Shown here: in pieces, positions 22,981-33,802 of the stretch | Numbering within the stretch: the stretch's first letter is position 1 | How the letters are laid out: each line of letters starts with the position of its first letter | NCBI GenBank assembly: GCA_946811185.2 | Contig: OX328104.1 | Span: 12,969,918 to 13,033,917, forward strand | Reading direction: 5' to 3' | Length of the DNA stretch: 64,000 nucleotides | Source of the DNA: Hippopus hippopus | Lineage: Eukaryota; Mollusca; Bivalvia; Cardiida; Cardiidae | Notes under the pieces: generated by a model | What the model was told of the DNA's origin: nothing | The model's input: only the letters and a program-made list of their open reading frames with translations | Databases searched by the model: none | Translations under genes and position numbers: made by a program

Positions 22981-23208
22981 TTAACCCTTTCCCAAACAAT
23001 CCCTGGTTTTCACAGCCCTGAAAAAGAAGCCTTTTGAAAACATTGTGAGAAAAGGAGAAAATGCTGGTGAGCAGCATTTTCTCCTTTTCCCACAATGTTT
23101 TCTACCCTCCCAGAACAAATTTCAATTTTTGTGTCACATTAATTTTGTCATCTGCAAATGCTTTCAATTTGGACCAGTCCATAATTTTGTTGTTTGGTAA
23201 AGAGTTAA
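22981..23208 (-). mobile_element. TTAA-MITE, near-complete
   Basis: TTAACCCTTTCCCAAACAAT start, palindromic centre (AAATGCTGGTGAGCAGCATT), GTTTGGTAAAGAGTTAA end. Confidence 0.9.
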
Positions 23209-23296
23209 CTCATCTTAGTAACCCTTAACCCTAAAAGCACCTTTCACAACTATAGTTGCTTTTGTGGCCAACTATAGTTACAAACATGTGACTAAC

Positions 23297-23504
23297 TTAA
23301 CTCTTTACCAAACAACAAAATTTTAGACTTGTCCAAATTGAAAGCATTTGCAGACGACAGAATAAAAGTGACTCAAAAGAGTAGAAAACATTGTGGGGAA
23401 AAGGAGAAAATGCTGGTTACCAGCATTTTCTCCTTTTCCCAATGTTTTCAGAAGGCTTCTTCCTCTGGGCCGTAAAAACCAGGGATTGTTTGGTAAAGGG
23501 TTAA
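23297..23504 (+). mobile_element. TTAA-MITE, near-complete
   Basis: TTAACTCTTTACCAAACAAC start, perfect AAATGCTGGTTACCAGCATT centre, TTTGGTAAAGGGTTAA end. Opposite in orientation to the copy at 22981. Confidence 0.9.
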
Positions 23505-24839
23505 ATCTGAATCGTAGTAACCCTTAACCCCTAAGGTGCCTTTCACAACTATAGTTGCTTTTGTTACAAACTATAGTTGCTATTGTGGCTAGTATGGATC
23601 AAGATCTGACTGCACAAAACATGCAGTCTGATCTTTGATCTACACTATCCACTTTTCTGAAACACTTTGACCAACAGACATTATAATAACGCAATTTCTT
23701 CTGGTCGTGTTTGTAGACTAAAAATGTCTGTTGGGTTTATTTGGTGCTCTATGGCTGTAAGCATCTATTACAACTACAGTTACCTTTGCAGTAAGTGTAG
23801 ATCAAGATCCGACCACACAAAGCGTGCAGCCTGATCTTTTATCTACACAGTCCTCTTATTGAAACACTGTAGACAAAAGCAACCATGAAAACTTATTATA
23901 AGAAAAGTTCTGTTATGACATAGAACTGCCCACAAAGTCTATCTTTATTTCATACTTTTCGATAATTTGTCGGGAAATGATGGTGGATTATAAGATTTGA
24001 TAATTCATTGTTATGACCAGTGAAATTAACCGTAAATGTTTCCCTAACTCTTCAATTGAAGGTGGAAACATCAGTTCCTGTGCACTGGGTAAACAGTGCG
24101 TGTCATTCAACTAGAAATATGACGTAATTTACGTACATTTACCCTACATTTCTTCTGGGTTTACGTAATAGTGTAATGCATTCTCATAGTTTACAGGGGA
24201 AGGTACACTAAAAACAACTGTAATTTGATGAAAATCGCAATAAAAATGGGGTTAGGAGCATGAAATAAAAAGAATATTTGTTTTTTTTCAGCGAAAGATC
24301 ATGGTAAATATTCATCTTTCCATCAGACTCCACCCATGAATGACGATTCAGTAAATACTAGTGGAGAATCTCATTTGCAATAAGGAAAGATACAATCCTA
24401 AAGGTCACTGCAGTTCTATAAATGGCGACACAAACACCAAGGTCAAAGCTGTACTATAAATAGTCTGTCAACCCTTAAACAAACAATCAAGTCTTGATAA
24501 GTTCACAGAAAAGACCCTCTGACAACAATTTGGTAAAAGGAACAACTGAATAATAAAAATCAAGTTCTCCTTTTGTCACAATATTGTCTACCCTATCGTA
24601 AAACTGCAGTCAATTTTTGGGGGCCTGCCTTTGCTTTGAAATGGAAGGGTCAAAACTTCCTGTTTGAGAAAGAGCAAAATCACAGACATCCCCAAGACAA
24701 ATGTCTCCAGGCTAATTATAGAAGTCTCTGTAGGTTACTTTATCACCAATTTTCCGTTCACTAATTACACAGGCTTTCTTGATGCAATAGAGCAAAGACG
24801 ATTCAGGTCTATGATAGCCATGCCCTGTGATAAGGTTGC

Positions 24840-25067
24840 TTAACCCTTTACCACACAATCCCGAGTTTTAACCACCCTAAGGAAGAAGGCTTTTGAAAAC
24901 ATCGTGGGAAAAGGAGAAAATGCTGGTAACCAGCATTTTCTCCTTTCCCCGCAATGTTTTCTACACTTCAATGGAGAAATTTCAGTTTTTGAGTCATAGT
25001 TAATTATTCATCTGCAAATACTTTCAATTTGGACCAGTCTAAAATTTTTCATTTGGTAAAGAGTTAA
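24840..25067 (-). mobile_element. TTAA-MITE, near-complete
   Basis: TTAACCCTTTACCACACAAT start, AAATGCTGGTAACCAGCATT centre, TTTGGTAAAGAGTTAA end. Confidence 0.9.
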
Positions 25068-25300
25068 GGCATCTGCGAGGGTTCCAATTCAAGTCAGCCT
25101 GTGCAGTCCCCACAAGCTGACATGGGTCAAAACTTTATACTATTTGTAAATTTTCTGCATGTCCAAGGACTATTCTTCCTCATGATTCAGTAACTGATGG
25201 TTCTTAGACAAAATTGATTTTATGGACCCATAATTATGTGATGACTTCCTTCGTATAATACATCACTGAGACACATTAAACCCCTTTTACAGTACTGCTA
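25068..25300. mobile_element. GCATC-ended MITE, copy
   Basis: GGCATCTGCGAGGGTTCC, a CAGCCTGTGCAG...CAAGCTGACAT hairpin, the spacer CATGTCCAAGGACTATTC and a right arm ACACATTAAACCCC identify the family. It abuts the TTAA-MITE ending at 25067. A fragment of the same family lies at 25505-25580. Confidence 0.55.
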
Positions 25301-25817
25301 AAACATTCTTCCCTATGATCAAAATACTTGTTTATGAAAAAGAGTCAAAGCATAAAATATTCCATGCCCTAGAAGCAATTTCACAGATAATAACATTATT
25401 TCATGCAGAGCTGTCTTTCTCCCTCCAGCACCCAGTCCAAATTTGGAAACAACTTCCTTATTTTTTTCTCATATGTGCACTGACAATATTTGAGCCATCC
25501 TCTTTAAAAAGGGGGCCTAATGCATCTGGAAAAAGTATCAACCCATGTCAGCCTGCGCAATCTGCAAACAGTATCACTAAACTGGCCAGGTTCATTTCAG
25601 AGTCATTGTAATAAGCTGTAAGTTTTGTTAATTCAATTGTACATCTTTCTTGAAAATGATATCCTGTGCATGCAGCTTCTTTTGTAATAATCTCTTATGT
25701 CACTTAAACCTGTGCAAGAACACCTTTTTCAGGAAAGGGCTCTGTAGAATATTGCCAAAAATTATTGTAATACATTCAAGGGCCAATAAATCAGAGCTAG
25801 GTATCTTTTTTTCCTTA

Positions 25818-25905
25818 TGGATGGGTGGATGGATGGATGGACAGACGGATGGATGGATGGATGGACAAACAAACAAACAAATGAATGAATAAATGCATGG
25901 ATGAA
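25818..25905. repeat. Compound microsatellite (GGAT)n-(CAAA)n-(TGAA)n
   Basis: GGATGGATGGATGG-type runs, then ACAAACAAACAAACAAA, then AATGAATGAAT. Open frames here on both strands encode only the repeat. Confidence 0.9.
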
Positions 25906-26596
25906 TGAATCCTTCACAGCCAAACAACTTGATATTTAACAGATTATAAATGTATTGAACTTTGGCTAGAGATTACCAACTGAAAGCTACAACATGGAAG
26001 CATAAATTAACATATGGTACTGCTAAAAAGCACTCTATGCAAGCAAATGTTTATGGTCATGTCTGAGGACAGTGGTACTGATTCAAACAGTTATAAATAT
26101 CAACAGCCTGATAATGGTTGTTTCTATGGTGTGAGAATTTTATCAGACTTTACCCAAAACTGTAAACTTATTATGACATTTTACACCCCCGCAGTAGCCA
26201 GCTCAGAAACATTGTGGATATAGGAGAAGTTGCTACTGACAATTAATTGATCCTTTTCCCACAACGATTTCTGAATTGCTGAAGAACATCACAGGCCAAC
26301 AGATACCCCACCTTCTTCTTTGTAACTGGATAAGGAAAAATTTCAAAGGATCATTATTCCTGTAACAATCGTCCAATCATTATGAAAATTGCTGGTGCAC
26401 AAACTAAAATGGTAGGAAAACTTCCACTGCCAGTACTTTCTCCTTTTTCCGCAATGTTATCAAAAGCCTTCTTTCTCAGAGTCGTTGAAATTTGGCATTG
26501 TTTGGTAAAAGGTTTATTCTTGCATTCTCCATGGACGTTGGCTTGCACAAAGGACTATGGGACTGACACTAATGCCAAAATTTCAGTCTATCTTAC

Positions 26597-26764
26597 CTCC
26601 TCAGTCTCGAACACATGGCACAAAATCTTGGCCTGTTTTCTCCGTCTCATGGAGTCAGTATCCCCTGGACTGCCCATAAGACGGCGGCGGGCCATTATGA
26701 CTAGAATATCCCCAATATCAGCGATGTAGGAGATCGTTCGGAGGGAGTGATCCATCATAATTTC
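26597..26764 (-). CDS. apba1: APBA PTB-domain exon 3
   Basis: This 168-nt, 56-codon exon has phase 0 at both ends, with acceptor TTTGATAG|GAAAT and donor GAGGAG|GTAAGA. It encodes [19 protein letters not shown], then ILVIMARRR, a variable loop, and [11 protein letters not shown]. This matches the C-terminal half of the X11/Mint PTB fold, where the vertebrate protein reads [19 protein letters not shown] and ends CHVFESED. The family should continue with the C-terminal PTB helix (AQLIAQSIGQAF-like) and two PDZ domains. I saw neither on the minus strand down to base 1, so those exons probably lie beyond the left edge. The exon sits between a degenerate TTAA-MITE (26390-26515) and a TTAA-MITE split by a SINE (26847-27367). 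Confidence 0.93.
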
Positions 26765-26846
26765 CTATCAAATAAAATTAATAGACTTTTATAACACTGA
26801 TATGTCATTCTAAATAACTGCAACAGTTCCTAGGATAACTCTTATC

Positions 26847-27367
26847 TTAACCCTTTCTACCAAGCAACAAAATTTAAGACTCATCCAGATTAACAACATT
26901 TGTTTGTTTGTTTGTGTTTGTTTGTTTGTATTGGGGTTAAACACTTATTGACAGCTTACGTCATACCATGGCAGTAGGTGCACCTATACATGTGTTTCTT
27001 GACATTCTCACACCAGTACTGACACAACTTTCTTTCCAAGTCACTGACTACTTTTCTCACATGCATCAAAGGTGAGAGACAAAACATCGCCCGGCAGAAA
27101 GTATGCTTCAACCTGGTATCAAACTCACAACCACCAGGTCACAAGTCGGATATGCTAACCACTGAGCTACCCGACCGGGCCTGAAAGCATTTGTAGACAA
27201 CTAATTACATAGTACTCAAAATATGAAATTTGTATTTCAAAGGGCAGAAAGCATTGTGGGAAAAGGAGAAAATGCTGGTTACCAGCATTTTCTTCTTTTC
27301 CCACAATGCTTTCAAAAGGCTCCTTTCCCTGGATCGTTAAAACTCAAGGTTGTTTGGTGAAGGATAA
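26847..27367 (+). mobile_element. TTAA-MITE split by a SINE
   Basis: The left arm (TTAACCCTTTCTACCAAGCA, CAAAATTTAAGACTCATCC) stops at about 26902 and resumes after the SINE with TGAAAGCATTTGTAGACAAC. The centre is intact; the right end is GGTTGTTTGGTGAAGGATAA. Confidence 0.8.
26903..27181 (-). mobile_element. tRNA-derived SINE inserted in a TTAA-MITE
   Basis: The head on the minus strand has TAGCTCAGTGG (A box) and GAGTTTGATACC (B box variant). The 3' tail is (CAAA)n, seen as TTTG repeats on the plus strand. The MITE sequence TGAAAGCATTTG flanks the right side and a 9-of-12 match, TAACAACATTTG, the left, which gives the target duplication. Confidence 0.85.
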
Positions 27368-28031
27368 AACCTGTGCCAAACAAATTCTGTGTTTTTTATA
27401 ACCATAAAGAAGGAGGCTTCTGAAAACATTGTTGGAAAAGAAGAAAATAGTGTTTTTTTTCCCGACTATATTTTTGACCCTTTCAAAAACAATCACCTCA
27501 TTTGAGCAAGATCAAACCTATTGAATGCAGATGCTTTCAATATGGACATGTCGAAAATTTTATTATCTTGTAAAGAATGAATACCATCCACCTTAGATGC
27601 TTTTATGGGCAGTGCAGATCAAGATTTGACTGCACCGAGTGTGCTGTTTTATATTCAATCTTCAAAGCCCTTCATATCTAAGATAATCTTATCACAAATA
27701 CATGGAACTTGACAAAGTTGCATCATTTCTGATGTTTAAATCCTTTGGTTCATTTATCCAGCCACCTATAGCTTTAACTTTCCCATCATATAGAAAGTCT
27801 CTATTCTGAAAATGATTGATTGATATGATATGAATTAAGTTTATTGTACTGCCATAATCTCTGTTCCTATTCTTTATGGTGTGTCTTACTGAAGGGGAAA
27901 AAATGGACCATCTTGTACTTTAGAGTAAAGACATGCTGTCTGCTACAGCCTTTTGTTGTGAGTATTTAACCTTGTTATCAACAGCATCTCAACAGCCAGC
28001 ACACCTGTCCATATGTTTCTAGTATATTTCT

Positions 28032-28270
28032 TCACACTTTACCACACAATCCCAAGTCTTCACAAACCCAAGGAAAAGAACTTTTGAAAACATTGTGGGA
28101 AAAAGGAGAAAATGCTGGTAATCAGCATTTTCTCCTTTTCCCACAATGTTTTCTTCCCTTTCAAAGGAAAATTTCCTAACTTGTGCAAAATTTAGTTTGT
28201 CTGCATATGCTTTTGATTTAGACCATTCTAATTTTTTTTTATTCGGTTTTTCTGTTTGGTAAAGAGTTAA
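28032..28270 (-). mobile_element. TTAA-MITE
   Basis: TTTACCACACAATCCCAAGT start, AAATGCTGGTAATCAGCATT centre, CTGTTTGGTAAAGAGTTAA end with a small T-rich insertion. Confidence 0.8.
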
Positions 28271-28594
28271 AAATGTATGCCTGTAAACTATTCATTTCCA
28301 AACCTCTTGTCTCTTTCCTGTCTAATGCTTTCCTAAATAATATCTGGAAAAGTGCATTGGCAAGCGGAGTTGCAGTCAACAAATTAATTACCAGCTAAGG
28401 GATAGGCCTTGTCTTTGAAATGACACAGAAGACATTTTGGATATGGAAAAAATGCTGGTAACCAGCATTTTCTACTTTACAAACAATGTTTTGAAAAGCT
28501 GTCTTCACCAGGATTGTTAAACTCTGGATTGGTTGGTAAAAATTTCATCTGATAATGTCACAGTACAAATAATTATGGTCTAGGGTAAATGTTA

Positions 28595-29212
28595 AGGCTT
28601 TGTCAGACTGGCTAACGGATATGTAACGGAGGGAAGACCGTGAGACAAAAACATGCAGAATTTGGTTATCCGGTGACAAAATTCATCCTCTGCCGCTCGA
28701 GGCTCATGCAATTGGTGTGTGGAGCGAAGAAGTCACACAATGACCGCATGAGTACCGCACATGTAACGGAAAAAAACGCATGTTTACCGGATATGTACCG
28801 GATAATAAATGATCTATTAACAGATATCACCGTAAGAGTAATGGACTTGTACCGGATAAAACGGAAGTGCAACGCATGAGAACCGGACAAAACGTTCTTC
28901 CAACGTACGATGAACAGAAATATACCGAACACCAACGTACGAGGAACGTATGGGATACGTGACATGCCGAGGGTATAAATAGTCAGATGCATCCAAAGTC
29001 TGTCATTTGCATGTCTCTGTCCATTTTGTCTGGTGGCAATTTTTGAACATGCTCAAAACTTCCCACCGGACGGAACGGACATCACCGGACGTCGCCAGAC
29101 AAGTAGCGGATTCACCAGATAAGAAATGGACATAAAACCGATACGAACGGACACAAATGGATAAAATTGTTTTTATCCGTTACTCATCCGTTAGCTCCGT
29201 GTGACCAAACCT
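28595..29212. mobile_element. Harbinger-like MITE with TTA target duplication
   Basis: The 618-bp element is flanked by TTA on both sides (28592-28594, 29213-29215). The left end AGGCTTTGTCAGACTGGCTA and the reversed right end AGGTTTGGTCACACGGAGCT match over about 38 bp. A 3-bp TWA target points to PIF/Harbinger. The interior is CpG-rich, with many ACCGGA and AACGGAT motifs, and contains TATAAATAGTC at 28974. Open frames on both strands (28640-28879, 28666-28992) look like by-products of this composition. It sits 42 bp from the donor side of apba1 exon 29254-29340. Confidence 0.8.
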
Positions 29213-29253
29213 TTACTTTTTTCTGCATTTTGTCAACATTTCATAAACATTAC

Positions 29254-29340
29254 CTGTAAGTCTGTGTTTAAAACCATTATCTTTTCTGTGGATACAAAGA
29301 GGTCCACCTCAGTGCTGGGCTGGTTTTCCCCTTCCGGTGC
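29254..29340 (-). CDS. apba1: APBA PTB-domain exon 2
   Basis: This 87-nt, 29-codon exon has phase 0 at both ends, with acceptor AATTTCAG|GCACC and donor TTACAG|GTAATG. It encodes APEGENQPSTEVDLF followed by VSTEKIMVLNTDLQ, the middle beta strands of the X11/Mint PTB domain. It joins in frame to the exon ending ...GRIK (29.9 kb upstream) and to the exon at 26597-26764. In vertebrate APBA1 a short segment, MAQKLAKSRKK, lies between RIK and APEGE and is known to be alternatively spliced. I did not find that segment in the intervening intron, so direct joining, as I recall for the nematode lin-10 protein, is the simplest model. A Harbinger-like MITE ends 42 bp before the donor-side boundary. Confidence 0.92.
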
Positions 29341-29517
29341 CTGAAATTATAAGGTTTTGGTTTATTTCAAATTTCATAAAATGAGCACCTTCCACAAGTT
29401 GAATTTCTTAACTCTTTCACTACCAATTAAATGATACACATTTTTTCATTGGCTATAAATATAGTTCCACTACAAGACGAAGAGACAATTTGGCCTTAAT
29501 CTAAAGTAAAGTAGCGG

Positions 29518-29580
29518 ACAGTGTAGATCAAAGATCAGACTGCATGTTCTGTGCAGTCTGATCCTGATCTACATTGTCCA
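29518..29580. repeat. 56-bp hairpin repeat, well-preserved copy
   Basis: AGTGTAGATCAAAGATCAGA and CTGATCCTGATCTACATTGT form a stem around TGCATGTTCTGTGCA. Confidence 0.8.
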
Positions 29581-30074
29581 CTAAAGCTTCTGGTGTCGTC
29601 AACAGTAAGGAACAAGTTAATTTGCTGATCAATCATTAGCATATAAATGTAATCTATATTGATAATTTCTATACTGATAATATTTTCAAGTGACTTTTGT
29701 GGACAAAGGGGATCAAAATAAAACTTGCATTTACAAGCAGTTTCTCGTTTTTCCACATTGTGTTCACAACGATTCATGCACTTACTCTCAATTCTCATGT
29801 TGTTCATCCATATTTGAAAAGAAAATTGTTTTTACCAAGTCATGCACTGGAAGGATATTACAGGAGGTATTGAAACGAAAAACAGGAAGCTGGGCTATGT
29901 GAAGTCTTAATAATGGCTATGGCAACTTACACAAAAACATGTCTGTTGATAATTTCTGCATTTGTTCTAAAACCTCAAAAATGTTTAACCGAATAACACA
30001 GAAAAAGATAATACGACTAAAAGACATGACATTTTGCTAATGTCCATGCTTATACAGGTCCCACTGATGGACAA

Positions 30075-30640
30075 ATTTTTCACCTAACGACAAAATTTTA
30101 GACTTGTCTACTTCGCATGCATTTGCAGATTAATTGAAATTTGTCTCAAATGACTGAAATTTCCTTCAGAAGGGTGAAAAAACATGGCGTGAAAAGAAGC
30201 AAATGCCAGTAACCAGCATTTTCTCCCTTTTCCATGATATTTCCAAGAGCCTTTTTCCTCAGTGTCATTAAAACTGATTTTTAGGTAAAGAGCAAATGGA
30301 GACAGAGGGCTGTTGAAACAAACCTAACTGTAATCTTTATGATATCTGATACAGGGATAATTGCTGCAGTATCTCTGGTAATACCAGAAAAAAATATTGG
30401 TATTGATGCCATATTGTTTTCCACTTCATACAGCACTTCTTCGGAAAACAAACTCAACTTTTCACGATCATGAGGAAGAAAGCTTTCGAAAACATTGTGG
30501 GAAAAGGAGAAAATACAAGTAACCAGCATTGTTTCCTCTGCTTGCTCATAGAGGAAAGTCCTATCATTTGAACAAAATGTATTTTTTCATTTGTACAAGC
30601 CATTAAAAGTTTTGTTCCTTTGTAAAGAGTTCAGCTAATC
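30075..30640. repeat. Two degenerate TTAA-MITE remnants
   Basis: About 30078-30292 (plus) and 30440-30632 (minus). Arms and parts of the AACCAGCATT centre remain, termini are lost. Confidence 0.6.
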
Positions 30641-31185
30641 CAGTACTACTTTTGATCTAACAGCAAATATTATATTAAAAGGAATTTTCAAAATGGACCA
30701 ACATTTGAATTTTAGGAAAATTTATTATATTTTTGAATAGTATGGAACACCTTGTAAGAAATACAGCAGATGTTTTTTGCAAGCAACTGCTCCTTTTTCC
30801 AGGAAGTTTTCTAAAGCTCTTTCAATGTAAAAATATGAAAAGTTCGATTATACAGCATTTGGAAAAGTTAACCCTTGAGTTGCTAAATAAGTGAAATGAA
30901 ACTTTCAAGACCATAGTGAAAACACAAATTTTGTTATTTCATAGGTATTTTGCAGGGGAAAATATCTCCTTGACAAACATTGTAGACCCAAGATCAGACT
31001 CCACATTCTGTGCAGTCTGATTTTGATCTACACTGGCAGCAAAAGGTCTTTGAGTCATGCTTAGCAGCCTTAGGGTAAACAAAATCAGCATTTTTCAGTC
31101 AGCAAAATTAATGGAACACAAGATAAATGAAATGGGAGAATATTGCCAACATCTGTTTCAAGGCTGTTTTTGATAAAATAACTCA

Positions 31186-31412
31186 TTAACCCTTTACCAC
31201 ACAATCACGAGTTTTAACAACCCTCAAGAACAAGACTTTTGAAAATATTGTGGGAAAATGAGAAATGCTGGTAACCAGCATTTTCTCCTTTTCCCACAAT
31301 GTTTCTACCCTGTCAAACACAAAAGCCATCTTTTCAGCCACATCTACTCGGTCGTCTGCAAATGCTTGCAATTTGGTTGAGTAAAATATTTTGTTGTTTG
31401 GTAAAGAGTTAA
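31186..31412 (-). mobile_element. TTAA-MITE, near-complete
   Basis: TTAACCCTTTACCACACAAT start, AAATGCTGGTAACCAGCATT centre, GTTTGGTAAAGAGTTAA end. Confidence 0.9.
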
Positions 31413-31449
31413 ATATTACAATCCCTGCAATAGCAACTACAATTGAACC

Positions 31450-31725
31450 ATACTCTAGCAAAAAGGGGCTTATTGCATCTCAGTGATGCGTTATACCATA
31501 CAAGTCAGAGCATAATCACAGATCCATTATAATGATCCACTTTTTCTAACAAATAACTGAATCATGAGGTACACTGGTCCTTCGAAATGCAGAAAATTGA
31601 CCAAAAGTAAAAGGTTTCACCCCAGGTCAGCCTGCGCTGAATGCACAGGCTGACCTGAGAGAAAACTTTTTGCAGATGCATTAAGCCCCCTTTTCAGAGA
31701 GCATGGCTTAATTGTGAGAGGCATT
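31450..31725. mobile_element. GCATC-ended MITE, copy
   Basis: Arms AAAAAGGGGCTTATTGCATC and GCATTAAGCCCCCTTTT, with a near-perfect CAGGTCAGCCTGCGC...GCACAGGCTGACCTG hairpin. Confidence 0.65.
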
Positions 31726-31828
31726 CCGAGGGCTATGAGAAGCAGGAGAAAACATCAACAAGGCTCATTGGCATTCTGCGCTCAAACAGCACAGCGACCT
31801 AGACAACACTTTAACACTTCTAGACTCA

Positions 31829-32060
31829 TTAACCTTTTACCACACAATCTCGACTTTTAACGACCCTGAAAGAGAAGGCTTTTTAACAAAAAATTATGTG
31901 GGAAAAGGACAAAATGCTGTTAACTAGCATTAATTTTCTCCTTTTCCCACAATGTTTTCTACCCTATTAAAGACAGAAAACATCATTCAAGCAACATTTA
32001 CTTTGTCATCTGGAAATACTTTTACTTTGGTTGTCCAAAATTTTGCTGTGTGGTAAACAG
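31829..32060 (-). mobile_element. TTAA-MITE
   Basis: TTAACCTTTTACCACACAAT start; the centre carries a TTAAC/TTAA variation; the right end GTGTGGTAAACAG is decayed. Confidence 0.75.
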
Positions 32061-32779
32061 ACATTTCCCCAAACATTCCTGTGATTTTGCAATACTGGGT
32101 AAAAAAGGCTTTTGCTCCTCTGTGCATTTTCTCCTTTTATCACAATTTTTACTTTCCTTTAACCCTCTTCCAGATGACAAAATTTTTGAGTCTCCTTTAC
32201 TGGAAGCATTAGCAAAGAATAAATCAAATGTGGCTAAAATTGGTTCATAACCCTGTAAGTACTTCAACAATATTGTGGTAACCAGCATTTTCTCCTTTTC
32301 CCAGTGTTTTCAAAAACCTTTGTAGTCTTTAAATGATTTCAATTTGGACCTGGTTGTATTTGGGATACGTCAATGAAGATCGGGCTTCATCAAATGTGCA
32401 GCCTATCTTGGATCTACTACACCGTCCATTTGTGTTATTCTGACCAAAACAGCTTTGCAAATGTGAAACATTTTTTTTAGTACATGACATGTCCATTTTA
32501 TACCTTTTTTTTCCTCAGGGTACACCATGCAGTTCAATCTTGGATCTACACTATTTCTATCATTTTTCCATCATAAATTTTTGTAATCTGCAAAATGCTT
32601 TCAATAACAACATGAAAAATTTGTTCTATGGCAAAGAGTTAAAGACAGTACTCATTTCAGTGATAGAATGATTGCATTCAGCTAATTCCAGAAATAATCC
32701 AGTCTGCAAGCTTTCTTTTTAAGTTTCTGATACTGTCAATTGCAGGAGAGTGAAAAGTTGTATTTAATGTACTAATGGC

Positions 32780-32987
32780 AAAACTCTTTATCAAACAATT
32801 CCAAGTTTTAGTGGCCCTAAGAAAGAAGACTTTTGAAAACACTGTAGGAAAAGAAAGAAAATGCCGTTATACCATTTCTTTGAACATTTCTTATAAAAAT
32901 TTTATCATTTGAGCAACATGTAATTTGTTACCAATAAAAGCTTTCAAATTGGACAAGTTTTAATGTCTTTGTGCAGTAAATAGTTAA
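32780..32987 (-). mobile_element. TTAA-MITE, decayed
   Basis: CAAACAATTCCAAGTTTTAG arm and ATTGGACAAGTTTTAATG arm. It shares its right TTAA with the next copy. Confidence 0.6.
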
Positions 32988-33206
32988 CTCTTTAGCACAC
33001 AATCCCAAGTCTTAACCACCCAAAGGAAATAGCCATGTAAAAACCTTGTGGAAAAAGGAGAAAATGCTGGTTACCAGCATTTTCTCCTTTTCCCATAAGG
33101 TTTTCTACACTTTCACAGAAAATTATTCTAGGTGAATTTAATATATTGTCTGCAAATGTTTTCAAATTAGACCAGTCTAAAATTCTGTCGTTTGGTAAAG
33201 AGTTGA
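32984..33206 (-). mobile_element. TTAA-MITE
   Basis: TTAACTCTTTAGCACACAAT start, AAATGCTGGTTACCAGCATT centre, TTTGGTAAAGAGTTGA end (TTGA for TTAA). Confidence 0.8.
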
Positions 33207-33802
33207 AACAGATGTCCTGGTATGATAGGGAAGAAACATGCAATACTGCCATCTTCCTCTGCAATCAAATAAACAAATGTCTGATGTAAATTACAGATTA
33301 TCTCCCTTCCCCTTACTGTAGATTTTTCTTTGCTTGGATACCTCCCCTCTTGTTGAGATATTCAGTTATTAAAATCTTTAGTATGGAATGTAACAAAACA
33401 TTACGGCAAATCAGGAAGTTTCTTATTATCAAGCAATATAGAAAAAAGCCCCAAAATTATTTCAATGACCCCGAGAAAGAAGCCTTTGAAAACTTTGTGG
33501 GAAAAGGAGAAAATGCTGGTAACCAGCATTTTCTCCTTTTCCTGCAGTCTTTTTAAAAGGCTTCTTGCTCAAGGTCATAAAAACTCAGAATAGTGTGGAA
33601 AAGGGTCAACTTGGTCCCAATAATTATGACAATTTCACTTTTTGTCACAAATGAATTTTTTAAACCTTTACCAATCAACCTGTTAAAAAAACATTAGGAA
33701 AAGGAGAAAAACTCACAAAAAAAGCAAGGAAAAAGAATGCTCATAACCAGTACTTTTATCCTTTCTACCCTTGCAATCATTTGAGGCACATTTACTAACT
33801 TA

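Noticed and set aside
25700..25927. Frame encoding [13 protein letters not shown]
   Set aside because: It is a translated GGAT microsatellite.
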